Shown here: piece by piece, positions 1 to 7,540 of the stretch
Position numbering within the stretch: the first letter of the stretch is position 1
Layout of the letters: every line of letters begins with the position of its first letter
From: Actinomycetes bacterium
GTDB lineage: Bacteria > Actinomycetota > Thermoleophilia > Solirubrobacterales > Solirubrobacteraceae
Direction: 5' to 3'
Length of the DNA: 19,195 nt
NCBI GenBank assembly: GCA_023429855.1
Contig: JAEZDB010000023.1
Span: forward strand, 1 to 19,195
The notes under the pieces: generated by a model
Database searches by the model: none
Seen by the model: only the letters and a program-made list of their open reading frames with translations
Told to the model about the DNA's origin: nothing
Translations under genes and position numbers: made by a program

Positions 1-3000
1 GCGCCGCGCAGGGCCGCGATCGCGGCCGCAAGCTTGAGTGGGAAGGCCACCTCGCCCACGACGAAGCCGCCCAGGCGTTCACCGTGGTGCGCGGCGGCGT
101 CGCCGAGCCGCTGAAGGTCCCCAAGACCCAGCACGCCGAGACCCGCACGCTGCTTGAGCTGCGCGACGGCGCGCGCCGGCTGCTGGATCTCGAGAACGCC
201 GGCGAAGGCGACCTCGACGAAGCGCGCGAGCAGCTGCGCTTGACGTACGAGGCGTACGTGCGGCGCTGGGGACCGATCAACCGCTTCACCGAAAGCCCAA
301 CCGGCCGCGTCGACCGCGAGGGCCAGCCGTTGATGGCGCGCCGCGGCGCGCCCGCGGTCGCTCGGCTTCGCAGCGACCCGTTCGGGCCGCTCGTCAAGGC
401 CCTCGAGGTGTTCGACGCCTCCACCCAGACCGCTGCGCCCGCGCAGATCCTGTTCGAGCGCGTCCTTGAGCCGCGCGAACTCGTCGTCGCGACCGACGAC
501 CCCGACGAAGCGATCGCCATCTGCCTCGATCGCTTCGGCCGACTGACGATCGAGGACCTCGCCGAGATCCTCGGACAAGAGCCCGCCGAAGCCGAACGGC
601 TGCTCGGCGAGCGGGTCTTTACCGACCCCGCGACCGGCGAGCTGCAGCCAGCCGCCGAATACCTCTCCGGCGACGTGCGCAGCAAACTGGCGTTCGCCCG
701 CGAGCGTCTCGAGGAGCAGCCCGAGCTGGCCCGCCACGTGCGGGCTCTCAGCGACGCGATCCCCGCAGACATTCCGCTCGAGGAGATCGACGCGCGCCTG
801 GGCGCGGTCTGGATCGACGCCCAAACCCACCAGCAGTTCCTCGCCGAGCTCCTCGACGACGACACCGCCTACGTCGAGCACGCCGGCGGATCGACCTGGG
901 CGGTGCGCGGCAACCGCTCCTCCGTCGCGGCGACCTCGCAGTGGGGCACCGAGCGGCTGCCCGCTCCGAAGCTCGCTGAGCTGCTGATGCAGCAGAAGCC
1001 GATCGTGGTCAAGGACCCCGTCGTCGACAGCGACAAGCACGTCGTCAACCCGACCGAGACCGCGGCCGCGATCGACAAGGGCGAGCAGCTGCAAGAGCGC
1101 TTCGGCGAGTGGGTCTGGGAAAACCCGGCCCGCGCCGCACGGCTCCACGCCGAGTACAACCGCCGGTTCAACTCGATCGCGCTGCGCGACTACTCCCAGG
1201 CGGGCGACCGCCTCACGCTGCCCGGCCTCGCGAGGACCTTCACCCCGCGCCAGCATCAGCGCGCCGGCGTCGCGCGGATGCTCGGCGAGCCGACCGTCGG
1301 CCTCTTCCACGAAGTCGGCGCCGGCAAGACCGCCACGATGGTGATCGGCACGATGGAGCTACGGCGCCTCGGGATGGTCGCCAAACCCGCCGTCGTGGTG
1401 CCCAACCACATGCTTGAGCAGTTCAGCCGCGAATGGCTGGCGCTCTACCCGCAGGCCAGGTTGCTGGCCGCAGGCAGCCAAGATCTCACCCGCGATCGCC
1501 GCCGCGACTTCGTCGCGCGGATCGCCTCGCACGACTGGGACGCCGTGGTGATGACCCGCGGCGCGTTCTATCGACTCTCATTGCGGCCCGAGAGCCTCGC
1601 CGCGTACGTCGACGACCAGGTCGACGCCCTCGAGGACCAGCTCGCCCGCGCACGGGCGTCCAGCGGCGGCGTGACCGTCAAGCAGCTCGAGGCGCAGCTC
1701 CAGCGAAAGCGCGAGCGCACCAAGACGCTGCTCGACACACCGGTCGACCCGGGCATCAGCTTTGAGGACTCCGGCATCGACTACCTCGTCATCGACGAAG
1801 CGCACGACTACAAGAACCTCTCGACCGCCTCCAAGATCCCCGGCGCCGCGATCTACGGATCCGAACGAGCGACCGACCTCGCGGCCAAACTCGACTACCT
1901 GCGCGGCCGCCACGGCGCGCGCGTCGCGACGCTCGCGACCGCCACCCCGATCGCGAACACGATCACCGAAGCGCACGTCGTCATGCGGTATATGCGCCCC
2001 GACGTGCTGCGCGCCGCCGGCGTCGACGACTTCGACGCCTGGGCCGCGACGTTCGCGCGCACGATCTCGGGCGTCGAGATCACCGCCGACGGCGCCGGCT
2101 TTCAGCAGAAGACGCGCTTCTCCCGGTTCCAGAACGTCCCCGAGATGCTCTCCACCTGGCACGTCTTCGCCGACGTCAAGACCGCCGAGGATCTCCAGCT
2201 GCCGCGGCCCGAGCTTGCCGTCAACGAGGACGGGCTGCGCGAACCGCGCACGATCGTCGTGCCGCCCTCGCCGGCGACAAGCGACTACGTCGCTCAACTC
2301 GCCGAACGCGCCGAGGCCGTCCGCAACGGCGGCGTTGAACCGCACGTCGACAACATGCTCAAGATCACCGGCGACGGCCGCAAGGCCGCTCTGGACATGC
2401 GCCTGATTGACGGCGCCGACCACCCCGCCGAGACGACCAAGCTCGAGCACGTCGCGAGCCAGGTCGCGGCCGACTACCACCGCCACAAGGACAACCGGTA
2501 CGTCGACCCCGCCACCGACCAGCTCTCACCCAACCCCGGGGCGCTGCAGATCGTCTTCTGCGACCTCTCCACCCCGCGGGAGGCCTGGAACGCCTACGAC
2601 GAGCTGCGCGACCAGCTCGTCGAGCGCGGCCTGCCGCGCGAACAGATCCGGTTCATCCACGAAGCCAAGAACGACGCCGACAAGGCCCGGCTGTTCGCCG
2701 CGTGCCGAGCCGGCGACGTCTCGGTGATCGTCGGCTCCACCAGCCGCATGGGCGTCGGCACCAACATCCAAGACCGGGTCGTGTCGCTGCACCACATCGA
2801 CTGCCCGTGGCGACCGGCCGACGTCGCCCAGCGCGACGGCCGCGGCCTGCGGCAAGGAAACCAGAACGCCGAGCTCTCGATCTACCGTTACGTCACCGAG
2901 AACTCCTTCGACGCGTTCTCCTGGCAGACCGTCGCACGCAAGCTCGGCTTCACCCGCCAGCTGATGCGCGGCGACCGCTCGCTGCGCAGCGTCGAGGACA

Positions 3001-4346
3001 TCAGCCAAGCCGAACTGACCGCCCGGCAAGTCGTCGCGCTCGCCAGCGGCAACCCGCTGCTCATGCACAAGCACGAAGCCGACGTCGAACTGACCCGCCT
3101 CGAGCGCCTGCAACGAGCCCACCAGCGCGGCCTCCAGCTGCTGCACGACCGCCGCGCCAGCGAGCTTGAAGCCGCGTCCACCGCCTCACGCCGCGCCGAC
3201 CGGCTCACCGCGGCGCTTGAGCACGAAGTGCGCCCCACCCGCGGAGACCTCTTCGCCGCGCAGGTCGACGGCCACCACTACACCGACCGCACCGAAGCCG
3301 CCCAAGCGCTCGCCCGCGCGATCGAGGACCGCGCCGGGCACCTGCGCGGCGGCCGCGGCCCCCTCCCGAAACTCGGCCAGCTCGGCGGCCTTCAGCTGCA
3401 CGGCGAACTGAGCACCCTCGCCGACGGCAAGCAGGTCGTCCTCGTCCGCCTCGGCGACCTCCCCGTCGACGGCGTCTCGGGCGAGCGCCGCGGCCTCGCA
3501 GGCGTCAACGGCGGCAAGCTCCTGCGCGGCCTCGAGCACCGCATCGCGAACCTCCCGGCACGGCGCGACGGCCTGCTCGCCGACGAAGAGCAGCATCGAA
3601 GCACCGCCCACCAGGCCGCCGAGCAGCTCGCGGCCCCATTCAAACGCGCCGACGAGCTGACCGCGGCGCGCCGGCGCGTCGAGGACCTCGACCGCCAGAT
3701 CTCAGAGCAAGCCAACACCCGCGACGCCGCCATTCCGGAGCAGCAGACCGAACTGGTGCGCCTCGCCACGCAGGCCCAGGAGCTACGCGGCCGTGCCGAC
3801 CAGATCCCCGCTCACGCTCTCGATCGCGTCGTTGCCGCCCGCGAAGAGATCGAGCAGCTGCGCCAAGCCACGCTCGAGCCAACGCGCGGGCCGGACCACT
3901 ACCGCGACGACGTCGACGACCTCAACCGCACGCGGCTCGTCTCGCTGACCCGACACGAGCAGCAGATCGCGGAGGATCTCGAGCAGCGCACTGGCCTCAC
4001 CGTCGACGACCTGCAGCGCAGCCGCGACGCGATCGCCAGCGACCGCGCGCTCGTCGACCAGCGCGCCGCCCAGCTGCGCCGCTCGATCGCCGCGGCCGCA
4101 GTCGACGACCCGCCCACATGGCTCCTGGAACGGCTCGGAGAACGCCCCACCGGCAACCCGTCCGCCGAGCGCGCCTGGACAACCGCCGTTCGCACCGCCG
4201 TCACCGCGCAGCTGCACATCGCCCCAGGAGAGCCGCTCGAAAGCGGCCTACCGCCGCAACCCACGCCCCAGCAGCGCCCGCACGTCGCACGCGCCCTCGA
4301 AGCCATCGCCGGCGCCAGCTCCCGCGACCCCACACTGGAGCGATAA
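1..4346 (+). CDS. DarB-like giant SNF2-family helicase, 5' end missing
   Basis: The frame is open from the first base, so the true start and any N-terminal methyltransferase part lie outside; about 1447 residues are visible. Hallmarks in order: the family signature EYLSGDVRSKL (nt 658-690), motif I EVGAGKT (nt 1311-1331), a coiled-coil insert, motif II DEAH (nt 1794-1805), motif V-like GVGTNIQ (nt 2751-2771), and motif VI QRDGRGLRQGN (nt 2829-2861). A long Glu/Arg/Gln-rich coiled-coil tail follows. Related proteins on phages and conjugative elements are 1600 to over 2200 aa and often fuse an N6-adenine methylase to this helicase; phage P1 DarB is an antirestriction protein carried with the DNA. 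The last ~78 residues (from nt 4110) resemble the C-terminus of the relaxase encoded at 7541-10852. I infer a role in protecting or remodelling transferred DNA. The helicase family is secure; the antirestriction role is inference. Confidence 0.88.
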   Translation, partial: AAQGRDRGRKLEWEGHLAHDEAAQAFTVVRGGVAEPLKVPKTQHAETRTLLELRDGARRLLDLENAGEGDLDEAREQLRLTYEAYVRRWGPINRFTESPTGRVDREGQPLMARRGAPAVARLRSDPFGPLVKALEVFDASTQTAAPAQILFERVLEPRELVVATDDPDEAIAICLDRFGRLTIEDLAEILGQEPAEAERLLGERVFTDPATGELQPAAEYLSGDVRSKLAFARERLEEQPELARHVRALSDAIPADIPLEEIDARLGAVWIDAQTHQQFLAELLDDDTAYVEHAGGSTWAVRGNRSSVAATSQWGTERLPAPKLAELLMQQKPIVVKDPVVDSDKHVVNPTETAAAIDKGEQLQERFGEWVWENPARAARLHAEYNRRFNSIALRDYSQAGDRLTLPGLARTFTPRQHQRAGVARMLGEPTVGLFHEVGAGKTATMVIGTMELRRLGMVAKPAVVVPNHMLEQFSREWLALYPQARLLAAGSQDLTRDRRRDFVARIASHDWDAVVMTRGAFYRLSLRPESLAAYVDDQVDALEDQLARARASSGGVTVKQLEAQLQRKRERTKTLLDTPVDPGISFEDSGIDYLVIDEAHDYKNLSTASKIPGAAIYGSERATDLAAKLDYLRGRHGARVATLATATPIANTITEAHVVMRYMRPDVLRAAGVDDFDAWAATFARTISGVEITADGAGFQQKTRFSRFQNVPEMLSTWHVFADVKTAEDLQLPRPELAVNEDGLREPRTIVVPPSPATSDYVAQLAERAEAVRNGGVEPHVDNMLKITGDGRKAALDMRLIDGADHPAETTKLEHVASQVAADYHRHKDNRYVDPATDQLSPNPGALQIVFCDLSTPREAWNAYDELRDQLVERGLPREQIRFIHEAKNDADKARLFAACRAGDVSVIVGSTSRMGVGTNIQDRVVSLHHIDCPWRPADVAQRDGRGLRQGNQNAELSIYRYVTENSFDAFSWQTVARKLGFTRQLMRGDRSLRSVEDISQAELTARQVVALASGNPLLMHKHEADVELTRLERLQRAHQRGLQLLHDRRASELEAASTASRRADRLTAALEHEVRPTRGDLFAAQVDGHHYTDRTEAAQALARAIEDRAGHLRGGRGPLPKLGQLGGLQLHGELSTLADGKQVVLVRLGDLPVDGVSGERRGLAGVNGGKLLRGLEHRIANLPARRDGLLADEEQHRSTAHQAAEQLAAPFKRADELTAARRRVEDLDRQISEQANTRDAAIPEQQTELVRLATQAQELRGRADQIPAHALDRVVAAREEIEQLRQATLEPTRGPDHYRDDVDDLNRTRLVSLTRHEQQIAEDLEQRTGLTVDDLQRSRDAIASDRALVDQRAAQLRRSIAAAAVDDPPTWLLERLGERPTGNPSAERAWTTAVRTAVTAQLHIAPGEPLESGLPPQPTPQQRPHVARALEAIAGASSRDPTLER

Positions 4347-4347
4347 G

Positions 4348-4363
4348 ACAGCGTCTCGGCTGT
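4348..4363 (+). terminator. Small hairpin right after the helicase stop
   Basis: Arms ACAGC and GCTGT with a 6-nt loop begin 2 nt after the stop codon. The stem is only 5 bp and there is no T-tract, so termination is uncertain. Confidence 0.25.
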
Positions 4364-4455
4364 ATCACGTACCGATCCGTGGAACAGCCCGAGCGCTGGA
4401 CGAGCGATTCGCCGTCGGCCCGATCCGCCTCGGGGCCGCACGTGAGATGTCCGAC

Positions 4456-4461
4456 TAGGCT
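4456..4461 (+). promoter_or_regulatory. -10 element TAGGCT, probable leaderless promoter
   Basis: TAGGCT lies 8 nt before the ATG at 4470. The hexamer and spacing match the other leaderless starts of this window. No clear -35 is visible. Confidence 0.45.
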
Positions 4462-4469
4462 TGAACGCG

Positions 4470-4661
4470 ATGGGGGGCGCCGATGAGGTCCGTGGTGTTT
4501 ACAGCGCGGAGTTGCGCGGAGAGGCGCAGCTTCGCAACGCGCGGGTGGAGGTTCTCGCCGCCGACGGACGGCTCGTCAGCGAGAGTCGGTGGACCGAGGT
4601 CCCTGCCGGAAAGTCGGTCCGTGTACGGGCCCAGATCGACGACGCCGCCGGGTCGCTATAA
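4470..4661 (+). CDS. Small hypothetical protein (63 aa)
   Basis: I do not recognise this protein. The ATG at 4470 is chosen because a -10 hexamer TAGGCT sits 8 nt upstream and no Shine-Dalgarno is present, fitting a leaderless mRNA. The product is short, with alternating hydrophobic and charged residues (RVEVLAADGRLVSESRWTEV, then SVRVRAQI) that look like a few beta strands. It has no signal peptide or membrane segment. It starts 123 nt after the giant helicase and lies before another leaderless orphan gene. An overlapping frame from 4483 is Arg/Ser-rich and looks like a shadow. The main doubt is whether so short a frame is translated at all. Confidence 0.4.
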   Translation: MGGADEVRGVYSAELRGEAQLRNARVEVLAADGRLVSESRWTEVPAGKSVRVRAQIDDAAGSL

Positions 4662-4710
4662 GGCGGTCCAGGTCACGAACACGGGCGGGCTCCCCGTCCG
4701 AGGCGCCGGG

Positions 4711-4716
4711 TAGCCT
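4711..4716 (+). promoter_or_regulatory. -10 element TAGCCT, leaderless promoter
   Basis: TAGCCT with 7 nt to the ATG at 4724. No Shine-Dalgarno is present, so transcription should begin at or next to the start codon. Confidence 0.55.
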
Positions 4717-4723
4717 CGCGCCG

Positions 4724-4978
4724 ATGGCGCCCTCAAACCCGACGCTTTGGCTCGTGACGCGTTCGCTCGCGTTCTACCCCGATGCCGGAGCCGGCGACTG
4801 GCTGCAGCTCACTGCAGACGCAGCACTCGCACGCCGCACGTACGACGAGCAACAGATCAATCTCGACCCGTACAACCTCGAAACCGTGCACCTGATCGAG
4901 GTGTGCGCAGACGGGACGTTCATAGAGCTTGCTCGTCGCGAGCTCAATGCCTTCCCCGAGGACGACAACGATAGTTGA
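4724..4978 (+). CDS. Hypothetical protein (84 aa)
   Basis: Unrecognised soluble protein, acidic toward its C-terminus (ends FPEDDNDS). Aromatic and hydrophobic spacing around PTLWLVTRSLAFYPDAGAGD and TVHLIEVCADGTFIELARRE suggests a compact alpha/beta fold. I start it at the ATG at 4724 because TAGCCT lies 7 nt upstream; the same frame is open further upstream but that part is Arg/Pro-rich and unlike protein. It overlaps the next gene by about 32 nt if that gene begins at 4947, so the two may be cotranscribed and translationally coupled. There is no membrane segment or known motif. Amino-acid composition and the clean promoter make it a likely real gene. Confidence 0.6.
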   Translation: MAPSNPTLWLVTRSLAFYPDAGAGDWLQLTADAALARRTYDEQQINLDPYNLETVHLIEVCADGTFIELARRELNAFPEDDNDS

Positions 4979-5276
4979 CTGGCAGCGCCTCGCACTCGAG
5001 CCGCGGGAGCAGGGCTGGGTTGTGAGCGTGCCGTGGGCGAAGACCGTCCGTGAACCGGGCCAGCTGATCACCGCTGAGCTTCGGGAGCACCAGGACGACG
5101 TCGTTCGGCGATGGATGAGCAAGGCGATGCACCGCGGGCACGCAGTTCGATTCTCGCGCGATGAGCTGTCGCTCGCGATCGACAGCGACGATGCCAGCGC
5201 AGCGATCACCGCCCTCGAGCAGACCGTTGAGGATCTCGAGCGCGAATGGCAGTTCACGGACAGGGACGCGCAGTGA
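4947..5276 (+). CDS. Hypothetical protein (109 aa)
   Basis: Unrecognised soluble protein. The start at ATG 4947 is the best in-frame candidate near the upstream gene but has only a weak GCGAG ribosome-site match, so the N-terminus is uncertain; conserved-looking sequence begins around VDWQRLALEPREQGW. The middle contains WVVSVPWAKTVREPGQ, and the C-terminal 35 residues (ITALEQTVEDLEREW) look like a short amphipathic helix or coiled coil. It overlaps the preceding gene and probably shares its leaderless transcript. Long open frames on the opposite strand here are Ser/Arg/Pro-rich shadows. Function unknown; the pair could be a two-protein module because of the overlap, but no toxin or antitoxin motif is visible. 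Confidence 0.55.
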   Translation: MPSPRTTTIVDWQRLALEPREQGWVVSVPWAKTVREPGQLITAELREHQDDVVRRWMSKAMHRGHAVRFSRDELSLAIDSDDASAAITALEQTVEDLEREWQFTDRDAQ

Positions 5277-5346
5277 CCTTGACGAGCTCCAACTTGGCCC
5301 CTTCCTAACGGTCGTGCGGCGGTCGGCCATCGTGTCGCGTGGCCGC

Positions 5347-5541
5347 TCACTCGGGGCGCAGGCGCGCGAGTTCCATCTCCCCGTGGGGGGTGAGCTGGAA
5401 ACGTCTGGCGGCAGCTGGCCATGGGCGATCTCCGGGCTGCAGGCTGCCGGTCGGCTTCGTAACTCGCTCCACGAGGGCGGGATCGGCGTCCTCTAGGTCG
5501 CAGAGGACCAATCGGGCCAGTCGCCCCAGTCGATGAGCCAT
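5347..5541 (-). CDS. Small hypothetical protein (64 aa), overlapping downstream gene
   Basis: Unrecognised short protein on the minus strand, starting inside the end of the 5493-5717 gene (49-nt overlap) and so probably translated from the same message. The C-terminus FQLTPHGEMELARLRPE resembles the end of a small winged-helix or phage-type protein, but that is too little for a call. There is no clear Shine-Dalgarno, and a downstream TTG could be used instead of the ATG. The long overlap is unusual and lowers confidence. Confidence 0.35.
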   Translation of the reverse strand: MAHRLGRLARLVLCDLEDADPALVERVTKPTGSLQPGDRPWPAAARRFQLTPHGEMELARLRPE

Positions 5542-5717
5542 CCATCCGGCAACGGCGCGATCTCGGGTGATCCGAAGTGCGCCGGATGCTCGACACGTTC
5601 CTTGAGGTCCTGCTCCAGCTCGGGCCAGCTCTGGTCGAGCTGGTCATCGACGATCGCCAACACCCAATACCTGACCGCAGGATCTGAGCGGGGGTTGAGA
5701 CGCTCCTCGGAAGCCAT
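5493..5717 (-). CDS. Small acidic hypothetical protein (74 aa)
   Basis: Unrecognised, acidic and Trp-rich (DGWLIDWGDWPDWS near the C-terminus). It has protein-like composition, unlike the frames on the other strand. The ATG at 5717 is supported by a -10 hexamer TAGCGT (5724-5729 on the complement) exactly 6 nt upstream, the standard leaderless layout in this window. It has no signal peptide and no membrane segment. It is convergent with the 4724-5276 pair and divergent from the nuclease gene at 6079, and probably heads a two-gene transcript with the 64-aa frame. A small acidic protein near conjugation genes could be a DNA mimic, but nothing in the sequence shows that. Confidence 0.6.
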   Translation of the reverse strand: MASEERLNPRSDPAVRYWVLAIVDDQLDQSWPELEQDLKERVEHPAHFGSPEIAPLPDGWLIDWGDWPDWSSAT

Positions 5718-5723
5718 ACCGGG

Positions 5724-5729
5724 ACGCTA
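5724..5729 (-). promoter_or_regulatory. -10 element TAGCGT, leaderless promoter
   Basis: On the minus strand TAGCGT is followed by 6 nt (CCCGGT) and the ATG at 5717. There is no ribosome-binding site. Confidence 0.55.
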
Positions 5730-6000
5730 TCGCGGGCCGCCGCTAACCCGGTTTTGCGTACGAACTCTCTTCACAGGAGATCCCAACACCGCTGCTCCAC
5801 GTCGCTTAGTGTTTGTCGCCGTACCCGCCAAGATCCCGTTCCGTAGGGCGCTGCTTCACCGGGCATTTTCGCGGGCGGGTCTTCCGGGACACCAGTCGGT
5901 CAGCAGCGGCGCGCCGCTCGCTGAAACCGATCGTGTCTCGGAGAGCGTTCCTCAACCGGGACACGCCCGACAACGCAACGGGGGAGCGCCAACGCGACAC
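5730..6000. other. Gene-poor spacer
   Basis: Between the divergent genes starting at 5717 and 6079 I see no convincing coding sequence; open frames here are Arg/Ser/Pro-rich. The stretch is less GC-rich than its neighbours. A direct repeat copy follows at 6001-6045. Confidence 0.5.
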
Positions 6001-6045
6001 AATGGCCTCTGGGTGCACGTTCGCTAGGAGCGGCCCTAGTCGGCC
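6001..6045 (+). repeat. Direct repeat copy A, left of nuclease gene
   Basis: About 45 bp starting AATGGC and ending TAGTCGGCC. It aligns to copy B at 7402-7445 with roughly 10 differences, one of them a gap. Shared blocks are AATGGC, ACGTTCG and TAGTCGGCC. It holds an internal dyad CTAGG-N6-CCTAG. The two copies bracket the 6079-7359 gene. Confidence 0.6.
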
Positions 6046-6066
6046 CAGTCCACGGCCTCGGGCGCA

Positions 6067-6072
6067 TAAGCT
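6067..6072 (+). promoter_or_regulatory. -10 element TAAGCT, leaderless promoter
   Basis: TAAGCT with 6 nt (CGCCGC) to the GTG at 6079. It decides the start of the nuclease gene. Confidence 0.6.
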
Positions 6073-6078
6073 CGCCGC

Positions 6079-7359
6079 GTGAGCGACCGCCCGATCCCAA
6101 TTCACGCCTGTTCGTTCGAGGGCTCGTGGCGAGAGCCGGAACCGCCGTGGGCCGACCTCGGTCTGCAACCGCGCTGGAGGGGACAAGAGACCAGCGACTG
6201 CGCCGCGGCGCTGAATCCCACCGTCTTCTCCAACCACGGCGCAGATGAACTCAAGCGGTTCATCGCGGGGGCGCGCTCGCGCGACGAGGTGGCGATCGCG
6301 GTGTGCGAGATCGGCCAAGACGCCGAAGATGATTGGCGGAACCGTCGCGGCCCCCGCGGTGTCGACAAGTCGTTTCTCCTACTGCCCGGTATGGCGGATG
6401 GCGGGCTCACGGCCGCCGACATGCCCGACGGCGTCACCGCGCACCTAGCTCCGAACCTCAGCCACGCCGATGCGGACCTCGGCAAGCGCCTGCAGGCGCA
6501 CGCAGGGCCGTGGTTCGCGATCAAGCCGGGCGGCATCACCGTGCCGTTCACCGGGCAAGGCACGGCGCCACGCGAGAACGACCACCTGCAGCCGATCCTT
6601 ATGGACAATCTCGGCAACACCGTCGTCGCGGTCTGGGTGTCGGAGGACGAGCGCCTGCGCTGGTACATCCTCCCGACCGGCGTTCCGTGGACTCCGGTGC
6701 TGCAGTGGCTCGTCGCACAAGCCCTGCCGGCCTACGCCCCGGGTGCGCTTCGTCGAGCACGACGCGAGCTCGGCGTTGACCCGGAGCTTCAGACCGCGTC
6801 CGAGAGCGCGACGCGCGCGGCGCTCGCCGAGCTAGAGGCCGACTACATCGAGCAGCGCGGGAGGCTCGAGGAGGAGCTGAACCGAGTCGTCGAGGCCGCC
6901 GATGAGATCCGGTACGGCTTGCTGTTCGGCGCCGGCGATGTGCTCAAGGACGCGGTCGCCGCGGTGCTCGCCGCGGCGGGCTTCGAGGTCACCGACCTTG
7001 ACGACGAGCTTGGGGACACCATCTCCGCCGACCTGCTCGTCGAGTACGACGGCCGACGTTGGCTGATCGAGGTGAAATCGAGCAGCGGCAGCGCACCGGA
7101 GAAGCACGTCGGCGACCTGTTGCGTCACATCGAGACGTGGCCTCAGATCGACGGCGATCGGCCGATCGAAGGTGGCGCCCTGATCTCGAACCACAACCAC
7201 AAGGCCGATCCGTCGCAACGCCCCCGCGCGGTGTACTCCCGCCCCGAGTTCGTCGCATCGCTGACCGTACCTGCGATCAGCTCGCGCGAGATCTTCGATG
7301 CTTGGCGCCAGGAGGACTTCGCCAAGCTGCGAACGCTGGTGACGGGCGACACCGCCTGA
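6079..7359 (+). CDS. PD-(D/E)XK nuclease-domain protein (426 aa)
   Basis: The C-terminal third has the layout of a restriction-endonuclease-like fold: LLFGAGDVLKDAVAAVLAAAGF (281-302), then Asp318 in ISADLLVEYDG and Glu331/Lys333 in WLIEVKSSSG, the classic D...ExK triad. A charged helical or coiled-coil segment (about 245-275) precedes it. The N-terminal 220 residues are not recognised; they hold strand-rich segments such as TVVAVWVSEDERLRWYILPTG. It is soluble, with no signal peptide. The GTG start is chosen from a -10 hexamer ending 6 nt upstream. The gene stands alone, is flanked by 45-bp direct repeats and sits between two transfer genes, which suggests an acquired cargo gene. Likely role: DNA or RNA cleavage in defence or inter-element competition. 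The nuclease fold is fairly sure; substrate and role are inference. Confidence 0.75.
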   Translation: MSDRPIPIHACSFEGSWREPEPPWADLGLQPRWRGQETSDCAAALNPTVFSNHGADELKRFIAGARSRDEVAIAVCEIGQDAEDDWRNRRGPRGVDKSFLLLPGMADGGLTAADMPDGVTAHLAPNLSHADADLGKRLQAHAGPWFAIKPGGITVPFTGQGTAPRENDHLQPILMDNLGNTVVAVWVSEDERLRWYILPTGVPWTPVLQWLVAQALPAYAPGALRRARRELGVDPELQTASESATRAALAELEADYIEQRGRLEEELNRVVEAADEIRYGLLFGAGDVLKDAVAAVLAAAGFEVTDLDDELGDTISADLLVEYDGRRWLIEVKSSSGSAPEKHVGDLLRHIETWPQIDGDRPIEGGALISNHNHKADPSQRPRAVYSRPEFVASLTVPAISSREIFDAWRQEDFAKLRTLVTGDTA

Positions 7360-7401
7360 GCACCCAAGTGGGCCCGGTCCAAGTCGCAATCTTTCCGGCC
7401 A

Positions 7402-7445
7402 AATGGCGCCTGGTGACACGTTCGTTAGCTGGGGCCTAGTCGGCC
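7402..7445 (+). repeat. Direct repeat copy B, right of nuclease gene
   Basis: About 44 bp in the same orientation as copy A (6001-6045), roughly 78 percent identical. It lies 42 nt after the nuclease stop and 95 nt before the convergent relaxase stop. Confidence 0.6.
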
Positions 7446-7540
7446 GGCTCGGGGATTGGCGCATTGGTTGTCGGTACGCCGGCGCTGGCGCGCGTTGCAA
7501 CCGCCCGAGCACCGGGCCTGCTAACCGAGACGCGGCGCGA

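Noticed and set aside
4733..5647. 304-residue minus-strand frame
   Set aside because: Ser/Arg/Pro-rich, no promoter, and it opposes two plus-strand genes with better composition.
5533..6027. 164-residue plus-strand frame across the 5718-6066 spacer
   Set aside because: Ser/Arg/Pro-rich, antisense to the 74-aa gene with a clean promoter, and it runs through the direct repeat.
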